Shown here: piece after piece, positions 55,141-64,000 of the stretch
Numbering within the stretch: the first letter of the stretch is position 1
How the letters are laid out: every line of letters begins with the position of its first letter
Origin: Chitinibacter sp. SCUT-21
GTDB lineage: Bacteria > Pseudomonadota > Gammaproteobacteria > Burkholderiales > Chitinibacteraceae
Direction of reading: 5' to 3'
Assembly: GCA_041874755.1 (NCBI GenBank)
Contig: CP102611.1
Span: 1,240,001-1,304,000, forward strand
DNA: 64,000 nucleotides
Position numbers and translations under genes: made by a program
Notes under the pieces: generated by a model
What the model was told of the DNA's origin: nothing
Database searches by the model: none
Seen by the model: the letters and a program-made list of their open reading frames with translations, nothing else

Positions 55141-56816
55141 ATAAATGGCTAGATAGCAATACCCCCACTTATGACTTTGCATTGCAGCAAGGCCGATTGA
55201 TTGGCAGCGATGAATTTGCCACGCAAGTCGCCGCGCTGGCGCACACTTTGGCCGCGCAAGGCGAAAATGACATCAGCCTGTTTTGCCGCGACGCATATTG
55301 GTTTGCACTGGCGCTATTTGCCGCTTGGCAAACGGGCAAAACCGTTCACCTGCCTGGCGACGAAACGCGCGTTCACACCACGCCGTGCACGCTGCGCTTA
55401 TCGGACGATGAAGAATTTGGTCTAGTGATTCGCGATCTGTGCGTACAAGCGCCAGCCGGTCACCAATATTTGCTGCAAGACATCGACGCTAACGCTTGCC
55501 AGCTCTACATTTACACCTCGGGCTCGAGCGGCGAACCAAAAGCCATCATAAAAAGCTACGCACAATTGCTCGCCGAAGTGAACGCGCTCGAGAGCTTGTT
55601 TGGCGCGCAAATTGCCGATTCGGTCGTGATCGGCACCGTTAGCCAGCAGCATTTATACGGCTTGCTGTTTCGCGTGCTGTGGCCCGTAGCAATTGGCCGC
55701 GTTTTCGCCGCAGAAACGGCGTTTTTCCCCGAACAACTGTGCTCAATGACCCGCGCAGTGGCCAAAGCCACGTGGGTGGCCAGCCCAGCGCATTACAAAC
55801 GCCTAGGGCCGCATTTGCCGTGGGCCGAGATGGCGCCTCATTTAAGCGCGCTCTTTTCCTCAGCCGGCGTGCTGAGTTTGGCCGTCGCACAAGACATTAG
55901 CCAGCGCAGCGGCGTGGCGATTAACGAGATTTTTGGCTCGTCCGAAACCGGCGGCGTGGCGTGGCGCGTGCAAAGCGAGCAAGCCGCCAGCTGGCAAGCG
56001 CTGCCCGACGTCGCATTCAGGGTGAACCAAGACGGCGCGCTGGAAATTTGCTCGGCGCATTTGCCCGACGCAAACTGGCACACGATGGACGACGCGGCCA
56101 ATGTCGCAGATAACGGCACGTTCACGCTGTTAGGGCGGCTAGATCGCATCGTAAAAATTGAAGAAAAACGCGTTGCTTTAGCAAGTGTCGAGCAAGCCTT
56201 AAGCCATTTGCCCGAAGTGGACGAAGCGGCGGTCGTCGCCGCCGAAGAGCAAGGCCGGCAAAGCATCAATGCCGTACTGGTTTTGCATGAAGCCGGTAGC
56301 GCGCTATTGGCGCAGTTGGGCAAAACTGCGCTGATCAAATTATTAAAAAAGCAATTACACGGCCAAGTCGAGCGTTTGGCGCTGCCGCGCCGTTGGCGTT
56401 TTGTGGCGGCCCTACCGGTCAATGCGCAAGGCAAAACGACGCAAGCGGCGCTTAGCGCTTTGTTTTTGCCGCCGGTATTGTTACCAACGGTCATCGCCGC
56501 GCAGCACAGCGGCGCGCATTGCGAGTTGCAATTACTCGTTCAGCCCGATATCGCCTATTTTGCCGGCCATTTTCCCGGCACACCCATTTTGCCCGGCGTG
56601 GCGCAAATCCACTGGGCAGCGCAGCTAGCACGCGATTATTTTGCGATTGACGGCCAATTTAATCGGATGGAAGTAATTAAGTTTCAACAGATTATCCAGC
56701 CGGGCACCGAGCTGAGTTTACAGCTCGATTGGGATGAGAGCCGCCAAAAACTGAGCTTTGCATTTACCTCAAGCCAAGGCGCACACTCATCAGGCCGCTT
56801 GGTGTTCGCCGCATGA
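55137..56816 (+). CDS. Acyl/aryl-CoA (ACP) ligase fused to hotdog dehydratase
   Basis: The 559-residue protein has an N-terminal adenylate-forming ligase (P-loop YTSGSSGEPKAI at about 126-137; GSSETGGVAWR; LGRLDRIVKIEEKR) and a C-terminal FabA/FabZ-like hotdog domain (FAGHFPGTPILPGVAQ, His about 478). The ligase probably activates the aryl starter or fatty-acyl primer and the hotdog dehydrates 3-hydroxyacyl-ACP intermediates. In other loci these are often separate proteins. Coupled to neighbours by 4-nt overlaps. Confidence 0.87.
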   Translation: MNKWLDSNTPTYDFALQQGRLIGSDEFATQVAALAHTLAAQGENDISLFCRDAYWFALALFAAWQTGKTVHLPGDETRVHTTPCTLRLSDDEEFGLVIRDLCVQAPAGHQYLLQDIDANACQLYIYTSGSSGEPKAIIKSYAQLLAEVNALESLFGAQIADSVVIGTVSQQHLYGLLFRVLWPVAIGRVFAAETAFFPEQLCSMTRAVAKATWVASPAHYKRLGPHLPWAEMAPHLSALFSSAGVLSLAVAQDISQRSGVAINEIFGSSETGGVAWRVQSEQAASWQALPDVAFRVNQDGALEICSAHLPDANWHTMDDAANVADNGTFTLLGRLDRIVKIEEKRVALASVEQALSHLPEVDEAAVVAAEEQGRQSINAVLVLHEAGSALLAQLGKTALIKLLKKQLHGQVERLALPRRWRFVAALPVNAQGKTTQAALSALFLPPVLLPTVIAAQHSGAHCELQLLVQPDIAYFAGHFPGTPILPGVAQIHWAAQLARDYFAIDGQFNRMEVIKFQQIIQPGTELSLQLDWDESRQKLSFAFTSSQGAHSSGRLVFAA

Positions 56817-57559
56817 GCGCATTTAAACCGTGCATTGTCATTCCGGTTTACAACCACGAACACGCAATCGGCGCGGTGCTGGAATCGCTGCGTGGCTTTG
56901 GCCTGCCTTGCCTGTTGATCGACGATGGCAGTAATGCGGCTTGCCAACGCGTGCTCGAGCAATTGGCCACACAGCACGCCGCTTGGGTCAGCTTAAAACG
57001 CTTAGACGTTAATCAAGGCAAAGGCGGCGCGGTCAGCGCGGGTTTATTCTGGGCTAATGAATTAGGGTATAGCCATGCAGCACAGATTGATGCTGATGGA
57101 CAGCACCATACCCCAGATTTAACTCAATTCATTCACGCTGCGCAAACGCAGCCTGCTGCGTTGATTGCTGGCCAACCGGTTTATGATGAATCAGTGCCCA
57201 AAGGCCGTTTGTATGGCCGTTATGCAACGCATATTTGGGTGTGGATTAACACGCTCTCGTTTGCGATCAAAGACTCAATGTGCGGCTTTCGCGTGTATCC
57301 GCTTGCTGCAACGTGCGCGCTGCTACAGCGCGAAAAGCTCGGCAGCCGCATGGATTTTGACGTTGAAGTGATGGTGCGCTTGTACTGGGCGGGGATGAAC
57401 ATCGTCCAGCTGCCAACGCCAGTGCAATACCCGCTCGATGGCGTGTCGCATTTTGCCGTCTGGCGCGACAATGTGCTGATCTCACGCATGCACGCCAAAC
57501 TGTTTTTTGGCATGTTGTGGCGCAGCCCGCGCCTAATCGCCCGTTGGTTTCGTTCATGA
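56813..57559 (+). CDS. Glycosyltransferase family 2
   Basis: The 248-residue protein has a GT-A fold: CIVIPVYNHEHAIGAVLESL, CLLIDDGSN, QIDADGQHHTPD (DxD). It may glycosylate the polyene or its anchor. Overlaps the next gene by 4 nt (ATGA). Confidence 0.87.
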   Translation: MSAFKPCIVIPVYNHEHAIGAVLESLRGFGLPCLLIDDGSNAACQRVLEQLATQHAAWVSLKRLDVNQGKGGAVSAGLFWANELGYSHAAQIDADGQHHTPDLTQFIHAAQTQPAALIAGQPVYDESVPKGRLYGRYATHIWVWINTLSFAIKDSMCGFRVYPLAATCALLQREKLGSRMDFDVEVMVRLYWAGMNIVQLPTPVQYPLDGVSHFAVWRDNVLISRMHAKLFFGMLWRSPRLIARWFRS

Positions 57560-58509
57560 CGCAAACTAATTGGAGCGAACAACGTGAGCGCGGTGGCAAG
57601 CTGGCGTATTGGGGCATGAAAATCATGCTCAAAGCCTACGCGCTTGGCGGTCGCCCTCTGTTTGCGCTGATTTTATATCCAGTGTTGGCGTGGTTTTTTT
57701 GCTTTGGCAAACTGGCGCGGCTCTCGTCGCAAGACTATTTACAGCGACTCTCCCGCAGCGCGCCGCATTTGCAATTGCGCGTTTCCTTGCGCCTGAGCTG
57801 GCAACATTATTTAAGCTTTGCCGACACAATTTTGGCTAAATTTCATGCGTGGACGGGCCAATTGCAGCATACGCAGGTGAGCTGTACCGGCCGCAAGATG
57901 ATGCTGCAACGGCTCGCGCAAGGCCAAGGCGGCATTATGCTGACCGCGCATTTGGGCAATACCGAGGCGATGCAAGCCTTGTCGCAAGCCAATGAAAATC
58001 TGCGGTTAAATGTATTGGTGCACACGCAGCATGCCGAGCAATTTAACCGCATTTTGGCTGCACAAGCGCACACGCGTGCTGTGCGGCTGATTCAGGTTTC
58101 AGACATCAACCCCGCGCTTGCGGCCGATTTAACCGCACGCGTCGAGCGCGGCGAATGGCTAGTGATTGCCGCCGATCGCGTGCCGGTCAACGCCAACAAA
58201 ACCGCAGCGCGTACGCTCATTGTCGATTTTCTCGGCGCCAAGGCGCGCCTGCCGCTGGGCCCGCATTTACTCGCGCTGATGATGCAATGCCCGCTGGTGT
58301 TTGCCGTCTGCTTAAAACAAGGCGACGGGCTGCATTTATACTTTGAAACTTTAAGCGAGCCGCAAGCCGTGGCGCGCACTGCGCGTGAGGCGTGGCTAGC
58401 GGCTTCGGCGCAACGCTACGCCGATAAGCTGGCGTATTATTGCCAACTCGCGCCTTTACAGTGGTTTAACTTTTACCCTTTCTGGACCGATGATGAACCA
58501 GACCAATAA
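57556..58509 (+). CDS. LpxL/HtrB-type lipid acyltransferase (aryl polyene locus)
   Basis: The 317-residue protein starts at 57556, overlapping the previous stop; a longer frame from 57517 is rejected. Resembles the lysophospholipid/lipid A acyltransferase superfamily (GIMLTAHLGNTEAM with the HX4E motif; VIAADRVPV). One N-terminal membrane helix (about 28-48). Probably transfers the aryl polyene acyl chain to a lipid. Overlaps the next gene by 20 nt. Confidence 0.75.
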   Translation: MTQTNWSEQRERGGKLAYWGMKIMLKAYALGGRPLFALILYPVLAWFFCFGKLARLSSQDYLQRLSRSAPHLQLRVSLRLSWQHYLSFADTILAKFHAWTGQLQHTQVSCTGRKMMLQRLAQGQGGIMLTAHLGNTEAMQALSQANENLRLNVLVHTQHAEQFNRILAAQAHTRAVRLIQVSDINPALAADLTARVERGEWLVIAADRVPVNANKTAARTLIVDFLGAKARLPLGPHLLALMMQCPLVFAVCLKQGDGLHLYFETLSEPQAVARTAREAWLAASAQRYADKLAYYCQLAPLQWFNFYPFWTDDEPDQ

Positions 58510-60052
58510 CGCCAAGCGCATTGAATTTGGTGCACAGCGCCTCTGTATCGAAGACATTCTGGCTGTTGCCAACGGTAGCGGCGCGCAGCTGGCGAGCGAT
58601 CCCGCGTTTCGCCGCCGCGTTGATGCCGGCAGCCAGTTTTTAGATAATTTATTGGCCGAGCATGGCGAAATTTATGGCGTCACCACCGGCTACGGCGATT
58701 CGTGCACCGTCGCCATTCCACAAAACCTAGTTGCCGAGCTACCTAAGCATTTGTACACCTACCACGGCTGCGGGCTGGGCGCGTTTTTCGACGCCTACAC
58801 CGGCCGCGCGATTTTGGCCGCGCGATTATTGTCGCTCGCGCAAGGCTATTCGGGCGTGCGTTGGGTCTTGCTCGAACAACTGGCGACGCTGATCAACGAA
58901 AATCTGGTGCCTGTTATTCCCGAAGAAGGCTCGGTCGGCGCCAGTGGCGATTTAACGCCGCTATCATACGTCGCCGCAGTATTGGCTGGTGAGCGCTATA
59001 TCTACGAAGCTGGCGAGCCATACCCCACAGCCAAAGCCTTTGCTGCGCGCAATATCACACCGCTGACGCTCGCGCCGAAAGAAGGTTTGGCGCTGATGAA
59101 CGGCACCGCGGTGATGACGGGTTTGGCGTGTATCGCGTATAGCCGCGCTGAATATTTGGTCAAACTGTGCGCGCGCTTGACCGCGCTGGCGTCCTTGGCG
59201 ACCGATGGCAATAGCTATCACTTTGACGCCAAATTATTCTCGGTAAAACCGCATCCGGGGCAAAATGAAGTTGCCGCGTGGATTCATGATGATTTGCTCG
59301 CTGGCGAAGCGCCACGCGAAGGCTTGCGTTTGCAAGATCGCTACTCGATCCGCTGCGCGCCGCACGTGATCGGCGTGCTTGCCGACGCGCTGCCGATGCT
59401 GCGGCAATTTATTGAAAACGAGCTCAATAGCGCCAACGACAATCCAATCATCGACGGCGAAGGCGAACATGTGCTGCATGGCGGGCATTTTTACGGCGGC
59501 CATATCGCGTTTGCGATGGACAGCCTAAAAAACTGCGTCGCCAATCTGGCCGATTTGATGGACCGCCAGCTCGCGCTGATGGTCGACACGCGCTACAACC
59601 ACGGTCTGCCGAGCAATTTATCTGGCGCCAGCGGCGAGCGCCGCGCGATTAATCACGGCTTTAAAGCGGTACAAATCGGCGCGTCGTCATGGGCCGCCGA
59701 AGCGCTGAAACTCACAATACCAGCCAGCGTCTTTAGCCGCTCAACCGAATGCCACAACCAAGACAAAGTCAGCATGGGCACCATTGCTGCGCGCGACGCG
59801 CTGCGTGTATTGCAATTGACCGAGCAAGTTGTTGCCGCGCATGCGCTGGCGGCGGTGCAAGGCGTTGAATTGCGCATCGCGCAAAATGAGCTCAGCGCGG
59901 CGCAATTATCGACTGGCGTGCGCGATTTAATCGCCGAAGTACGCGCATTTTCAGCACATTTACTGGAAGATCGCGCGCTTGATAGCGATTTACGCGCAAC
60001 GATTGCCGCGATTCAGGCGCAAAACCTGAGCGTACCGGGAGCAAGACAATGA
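58490..60052 (+). CDS. Aromatic amino acid ammonia-lyase (HAL/PAL/TAL-like)
   Basis: The 520-residue enzyme makes an aryl acid from an amino acid. The MIO cofactor triad Ala-Ser-Gly is at 151-153 (GSVGASGDLTPLSY); Tyr62 (IYGVTTGYG) is the catalytic base. YHGCGLG at 91-97 holds the substrate-selectivity residue His92, which is consistent with tyrosine or phenylalanine use rather than histidine, but this is inference. The position in the operon supports production of a cinnamate or coumarate starter for the polyene. Two adjacent Met codons are possible starts. Confidence 0.87.
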   Translation: MMNQTNNAKRIEFGAQRLCIEDILAVANGSGAQLASDPAFRRRVDAGSQFLDNLLAEHGEIYGVTTGYGDSCTVAIPQNLVAELPKHLYTYHGCGLGAFFDAYTGRAILAARLLSLAQGYSGVRWVLLEQLATLINENLVPVIPEEGSVGASGDLTPLSYVAAVLAGERYIYEAGEPYPTAKAFAARNITPLTLAPKEGLALMNGTAVMTGLACIAYSRAEYLVKLCARLTALASLATDGNSYHFDAKLFSVKPHPGQNEVAAWIHDDLLAGEAPREGLRLQDRYSIRCAPHVIGVLADALPMLRQFIENELNSANDNPIIDGEGEHVLHGGHFYGGHIAFAMDSLKNCVANLADLMDRQLALMVDTRYNHGLPSNLSGASGERRAINHGFKAVQIGASSWAAEALKLTIPASVFSRSTECHNQDKVSMGTIAARDALRVLQLTEQVVAAHALAAVQGVELRIAQNELSAAQLSTGVRDLIAEVRAFSAHLLEDRALDSDLRATIAAIQAQNLSVPGARQ

Positions 60053-60483
60053 GTGAAACCGGCCGCAAGACACTCGAACACAGCATTGAAATCACACCGG
60101 CGTTTCACGATATCGATTTAATGGAAATCGTCTGGCACGGCCATTATGTGAAATATTTCGAGCTGGCGCGCAGCGCGTTACTGCAAAGCTTTGATTATGA
60201 TTATCCGGGCATGCGCGCTTCGGGCTATGCGTGGCCGATTATTGATTTAAATATTCGCTATTCGCGCCCAGCCAGCTTTGGGCAAAAACTGCGCGTCTCT
60301 GCAAAGATTGTCGAATGGGAAAATCGGCTAAAAATCAGCTACCGCATTCACGACATCGCCAGCGGCGATTTACTGACCAAGGGCCACACGGTGCAAGTGG
60401 CGGTGAATATGCAAACGCGCGAAATGTGCTACGTCTCGCCCGACGTGTTGTTCGAAAAACTCGACCTGCCGATGCCGCACTGA
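60049..60483 (+). CDS. Acyl-CoA thioesterase (4HBT hotdog), aryl polyene locus
   Basis: The 144-residue protein has the hotdog core HDIDLMEIVWHGHYVKYFELARSALL with catalytic Asp about residue 23. Thioesterases of this type occur in aryl-polyene loci and may release or edit the acyl chain. Coupled to the lyase (ATGA). Confidence 0.85.
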   Translation: MSETGRKTLEHSIEITPAFHDIDLMEIVWHGHYVKYFELARSALLQSFDYDYPGMRASGYAWPIIDLNIRYSRPASFGQKLRVSAKIVEWENRLKISYRIHDIASGDLLTKGHTVQVAVNMQTREMCYVSPDVLFEKLDLPMPH

Positions 60484-60498
60484 TAAGAAAACAACGCC

Positions 60499-61107
60499 AT
60501 GCTAAAAAAAATCGCCCTGTGCTTTAGCCTGCTACTAATCACCTTGCACACCAATGCCGCCCTGCTCGATGACGTTAAAGCGCGCGTTACCTTCAAAGAC
60601 GCGCAACGCGGTGAGTTTCGCCAAGAAAAACGCATCGCCAATTTAAGCAAACCGCTGATTTCCAGCGGCAGCTTTGTCTACGTCAAAGACAAAGGCTTGC
60701 TGTGGCAAATCGCCAAACCGTACGCGTCCGACGCGATCATTACTGGCGATACGCTAGTGCAGCGCGTGCAAGGCAAAACCATTGTGCGTGTCGACGCGCA
60801 AAGCCAGCCTGGCTATAGCGCCGTGTCGCGCATTTTTATGGCCTTGGTCGGCAGCGATTGGGCGGTGCTGGAGCGCGATTTTGCGATTAGCGGCAAGGTC
60901 GATGGGAAAAACTGGCAGCTTGAACTCAAACCCAAGGGCGGCCTATTTGCCAGCTTTGCCAAAACGCTCACGCTCAGCGGCAGCAATGCGATTAGCCAGC
61001 TGGATATCGCGGAAAAAAATGGCGATAGCACGCATTACACTTTTAGCAACGTCAGCGCTGCGGGCGCGCTCAGTAGCGACGAAACGAACAAGTTTTCAAT
61101 TAAATAA
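60499..61107 (+). CDS. LolA-like outer-membrane lipoprotein carrier protein
   Basis: The 202-residue protein has a signal peptide (about 1-20). LolA-type unclosed-barrel pattern: FRQEKRIANLSKPLISSGSFVYVKDKGLLWQIAKPYASDAIITG. Carries the lipid-linked polyene across the periplasm, by analogy. Overlaps the exporter gene by 1 nt. Confidence 0.8.
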   Translation: MLKKIALCFSLLLITLHTNAALLDDVKARVTFKDAQRGEFRQEKRIANLSKPLISSGSFVYVKDKGLLWQIAKPYASDAIITGDTLVQRVQGKTIVRVDAQSQPGYSAVSRIFMALVGSDWAVLERDFAISGKVDGKNWQLELKPKGGLFASFAKTLTLSGSNAISQLDIAEKNGDSTHYTFSNVSAAGALSSDETNKFSIK

Positions 61108-63455
61108 TGCGCCGTATCTCTGAGAAAAGCTTATTTTATATTTGGTGCATCGCCATACTGGTGATGGGTATTTTACTCGCCCTGCTCTTTGCGCGCGGCT
61201 TGCCCTTGCAAACCAATTTAATGGCGCTCCTGCCCAGCGGCGAGAGCGATCCGGTCGCGCAACGTGCGGTTCAGCATTTAGAGCAGCAACTCGGCGAGCG
61301 CCATGTGCTGCTGATTGGCGCCAGCACCGCAGCCAACGCAATTGCCGCCGCCGAGCAAGCGGCGAAAACCTTAGAACAATCGAAGGCGTTTAGCCAAGTA
61401 ACGCTACAGCAGCCACGCAGCACTGGGCTGGCTAGCGCCAAGGCGATGCACTTTGCGCTGGCGAGTCCAGCGACGATTGCGCAACTAAAACGTGGCGAGA
61501 CTGCAGCCTTTTTGCAAGAACAAGGCGCGCAACTTTACGGCCCACTTGGCAGCTTGCGCGCTGCGCTACTGAGCCAAGACCCGCTGTTTTTGGCTGGCGA
61601 CTTACTGAGCCGCCGCTTAGAAAAAGGCGTCGACTTTGACCCGAGCAGCGGCGTGGTCTTGCTGCACGGCGAAGGCAAAGTTTGGGCCCTGATTGAAGCG
61701 AAAAGCAAAACGCGCGCGTTTGATGATAGCGGTCACGATACCGGCAGTGATGAAGTGGCCCAAACCGGCCCCGCTCCCACCGCGCGCGCGATTTATGCGG
61801 CGATCGATAGCGCAAAACAACAGGCTGGCGTTGACGCGATTGCCGCAGGCGTGGCGCTGCACGCCGATTTGGCGAGTAGCAACGCCAAGTCTGAAATCAG
61901 CCGCATTGGCGTTGGCTCGTGGCTTGGCGCGGTGCTATTGATGTGGCTGGCGTTTCGTCGCATTAGCGCGATTGTGTTTTGCCTCGTGCCGCTGCTGGTG
62001 GCGACTGGCGTCGCGATATTGGCGACGACGTATTATTTTGGCAGCATCCATGTGCTGACCTTGGTGTTTGGCGCGAGTTTGATCGGCGTGGCGATTGATT
62101 ATGGCACGCACTGCTTTGCCGATAGCCTCGGTGCTGATCAATCGTGGACGATGAGCGAGGCGGTTAAGCGGCTGCGCCCAGCGCTGTTTTACGGCGTCGC
62201 GACCAGCGTAACCGGCTATTTGGCGCTGGCGATTGCGCCGTTTCCAGGCTTGCGCGAAATTGCGGTGTTTTCATCAACCGGCCTCATCGCCGCCTACCTC
62301 ACCGTGGTGATGGCGTTTCCGGTTTTACTGAAACACTATCAGCCCCATACCAAGGGTATGCGCTTGACGAGCATGATTATTGACGTGTATGAGCATATAC
62401 ACAGCTATAAATATCTACTGTTGCTGCTAATTCCGGCGCTATACGGTTTAAGCCAGCTGCGCGCCAACGACGATGTGCACAGCTTTTATGCGGTCGATGC
62501 CAAGTTGGCGCAGATGGAGCAACGCATTAAGGCGCTGTTTGCGCATGCGCCGGAAAACCAGTTTTACCTTGTTGAAGGCCGTAGCGCCGACGAAGTCTTG
62601 CAGCGTGAGCAGCAATTGCTGCAACAATTGCAACCGCTGCTCGCCTCGGAAGAAATCAGCGCGGCGCGCGCCTTGTCGCAAAACTTGCCGAGCATCGCGA
62701 CACAAAACGACAATATTCGCACTTTGCAAACCGCGCTCGCCAACCCCGCTTACCGCGCTTGGTTGCAAGAGCTGGGCTTGAGCGATGCGGCGATCGCCAA
62801 CGATCAAGCCGCGCTAGCCGCCGCGCAGCCGGTGAGCTTGGCACAATGGCTGGCGAGCGATTTGGGCCGCGCCGATGCGCTATTGTGGCTGGGCCAAACC
62901 GAGCGCGGCTATGCTTCGCTCGTGTTGCTATCGAACATCAAAGACAAAGCCGCGCTGGCGGCGATCAAGGTCGATGGCGTGCGTTTTGTTGATCGCGTCA
63001 ATGATTTATCGGCGCTGATGGCGCGTTATCGCGATCTGGCGCTGGGCTTAACGGCGGCCTCATTACTGGCAATGTGGCTGGTGATGGCACCGCGCCACGG
63101 CTGGCAAGGCGCGTCGCTGATTATGTTGCCGTCGCTAATGGCGGCGATGGGCGCGCTGGCGCTGTTTGGCATCATAGGTATAGCGCTGAACATCTTTTCA
63201 GCCTTTGCCTTGCTGATCGTACTGGCACTGGGTATTGATTACGCGATTTTCTTTCGCGAATCGGGAGAGGAAAGCCACTGCGCGATGCTCGGCGTTTGCT
63301 TGGATTCAAGCACGACACTGCTATCGTTTGGCCTATTGGCGGCGTCCAGCCTGCCCGCCGCGCAATCGTTTGGCTTGATGGTGCTGTTTGGCATAAGCCT
63401 TGCCCTACTGTTCGCCCCGCTCGCCAGAGTGCCAGCGCCACCAAAAAATAATTAG
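61107..63455 (+). CDS. MMPL/RND-type exporter of aryl polyene locus
   Basis: The 782-residue protein shows two repeats of one helix, a large periplasmic domain and five helices (first set about 13-33 and 270-410; second about 420-440 and 640-770). Motifs such as LVFGASLIGVAIDYGTHC and LALGIDYAIFFRESG place the proton-relay Asp in a helix of each half. MMPL proteins export lipids and pigments. With the LolA-like protein it likely moves the polyene to the outer membrane. Confidence 0.87.
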   Translation: MRRISEKSLFYIWCIAILVMGILLALLFARGLPLQTNLMALLPSGESDPVAQRAVQHLEQQLGERHVLLIGASTAANAIAAAEQAAKTLEQSKAFSQVTLQQPRSTGLASAKAMHFALASPATIAQLKRGETAAFLQEQGAQLYGPLGSLRAALLSQDPLFLAGDLLSRRLEKGVDFDPSSGVVLLHGEGKVWALIEAKSKTRAFDDSGHDTGSDEVAQTGPAPTARAIYAAIDSAKQQAGVDAIAAGVALHADLASSNAKSEISRIGVGSWLGAVLLMWLAFRRISAIVFCLVPLLVATGVAILATTYYFGSIHVLTLVFGASLIGVAIDYGTHCFADSLGADQSWTMSEAVKRLRPALFYGVATSVTGYLALAIAPFPGLREIAVFSSTGLIAAYLTVVMAFPVLLKHYQPHTKGMRLTSMIIDVYEHIHSYKYLLLLLIPALYGLSQLRANDDVHSFYAVDAKLAQMEQRIKALFAHAPENQFYLVEGRSADEVLQREQQLLQQLQPLLASEEISAARALSQNLPSIATQNDNIRTLQTALANPAYRAWLQELGLSDAAIANDQAALAAAQPVSLAQWLASDLGRADALLWLGQTERGYASLVLLSNIKDKAALAAIKVDGVRFVDRVNDLSALMARYRDLALGLTAASLLAMWLVMAPRHGWQGASLIMLPSLMAAMGALALFGIIGIALNIFSAFALLIVLALGIDYAIFFRESGEESHCAMLGVCLDSSTTLLSFGLLAASSLPAAQSFGLMVLFGISLALLFAPLARVPAPPKNN

Positions 63456-63478
63456 CTTGTAAAAGCACAGGGAAAAAG

Positions 63479-64000
63479 ATGAACTACGAATCGGATGTGT
63501 TAATCATCGGCGCTGGCCCTTCGGGCGCGGTCGCTGGCGCTTTGCTGAATAAACAAGGCTTTAAAGTGCGCATTTTGGAGCGCCAAACCTTTCCGCGCTT
63601 TTCAATTGGCGAGAGTTTACTCGCGCACTGCCTCGATTTTCTGGCCGAAGCCGATATGCTGCGCGCCGTGCATCAAGCCGGTTTTCAATACAAAAATGGC
63701 GCGGCGTTTGCGCACGACGGCAAATACAGCGAATACAATTTTGGCGACACCTTCACAGCAGGCTACCCGTACACCTTCCAAGTGCAACGCGCGCCGTTTG
63801 ATAAGCTGCTCGCCGACGAAGCCGAGCGCCAAGGCGTGGAGATTTTGTACCAGCATGAAATCATCGCCGCCGACTTTAGCAACGAAAACCCGCTGCTAAC
63901 CGCCAAAAATGCTGCTGGTGAAGTCGCCACCTACAGCGCCCGCTTTGTGCTTGACGCCAGCGGTTTTGGCCGCACGCTGCCGCGCTTGTTGGATTTGGAA
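63479..64000 (+). CDS. FAD-dependent oxidoreductase, halogenase/geranylgeranyl-reductase-like (partial, 3' truncated)
   Basis: The first 174 codons are present; the frame runs off the window. The ATG at 63479 follows GGGAAAAAG. N-terminal Rossmann motif GAGPSGAVAGALL (about 11-23), the LERQTFPRFSIGESLL segment typical of flavin-dependent halogenases and reductases, and VLDASGFGR (about 160-168). In aryl polyene loci such enzymes are common next to the exporter. The lysine of halogenases (K79-type) cannot be judged. Confidence 0.85.
   Translation, partial: MNYESDVLIIGAGPSGAVAGALLNKQGFKVRILERQTFPRFSIGESLLAHCLDFLAEADMLRAVHQAGFQYKNGAAFAHDGKYSEYNFGDTFTAGYPYTFQVQRAPFDKLLADEAERQGVEILYQHEIIAADFSNENPLLTAKNAAGEVATYSARFVLDASGFGRTLPRLLDLE

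Overview
The window looks like a chromosomal segment of a flagellated Gram-negative betaproteobacterium, most likely Neisseriales/Chromobacteriaceae (Chitinibacter/Deefgea/Chromobacterium-like). This is inferred from gene content (fliA next to a motA paralogue, MlaD/PqiB-type lipid transport, rpmB-rpmG, actP/acs, an aryl-polyene-type pigment locus) and was not confirmed by any search. Nothing plasmid- or phage-like is seen outside one island.

Layout. 1-6161: end of an MCE/MlaD lipid-transport operon with its auxiliary lipoprotein, fliA-motA, a lysophospholipid acyltransferase and ftsK. 6317-6839: rpmB-rpmG with promoter and terminator. 6907-14859: a LysR regulator and an acetate block (DUF485-actP, a cNMP/CBS/DUF294 nucleotidyltransferase with a DnaQ-like exonuclease, acs). 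15017-23426: a matrixin-like secreted protein, a class III cyclase with a zinc ribbon, two periplasmic binding proteins, uvrB, a small outer-membrane barrel, a TonB-like protein and a pseudo-receiver. 23400-26653 and 45730-46616: a metal-uptake operon (DUF2946 protein, TonB-dependent receptor, PepSY membrane protein) whose receptor gene is cut in two.

The cut is made by a 19,076-bp island (26654-45729). Deleting exactly that interval restores a 703-codon receptor frame. The island ends in imperfect inverted repeats. It carries a recombination module divided between its ends: a small ORF plus two tyrosine-recombinase-type genes (473 and 915 codons) at one end, and a third recombinase (685 codons) plus a small HTH/coiled-coil protein at the other. 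The cargo between them holds an HTH protein and an XRE regulator around paired palindromes, a decayed kinase, a lipoprotein, a probable polyphosphate glucokinase, a DUF2252 protein, two short genes with strong ribosome binding sites, and a five-gene copper cluster: DUF2946, PCu(A)C chaperone, MbnP, di-haem MbnH and an outer-membrane barrel. The island therefore destroys one metal receptor while bringing in a copper-handling set that includes its own DUF2946 protein. This is the most interesting part of the window.

46751-51817: a SulP transporter, a PACE efflux protein with a divergent LysR regulator, nadA, and a tRNA operon (four identical tRNA-Gly, tRNA-Cys, tRNA-Leu). 52548-64000: a tightly overlapping aryl-polyene/xanthomonadin-type operon with chain-length factor, two acyltransferases, two ACPs, an acyl-ligase/dehydratase fusion, a glycosyltransferase, an aromatic ammonia-lyase for the aryl starter, thioesterase, LolA-like protein, MMPL exporter and an FAD oxidoreductase that runs off the end of the window.
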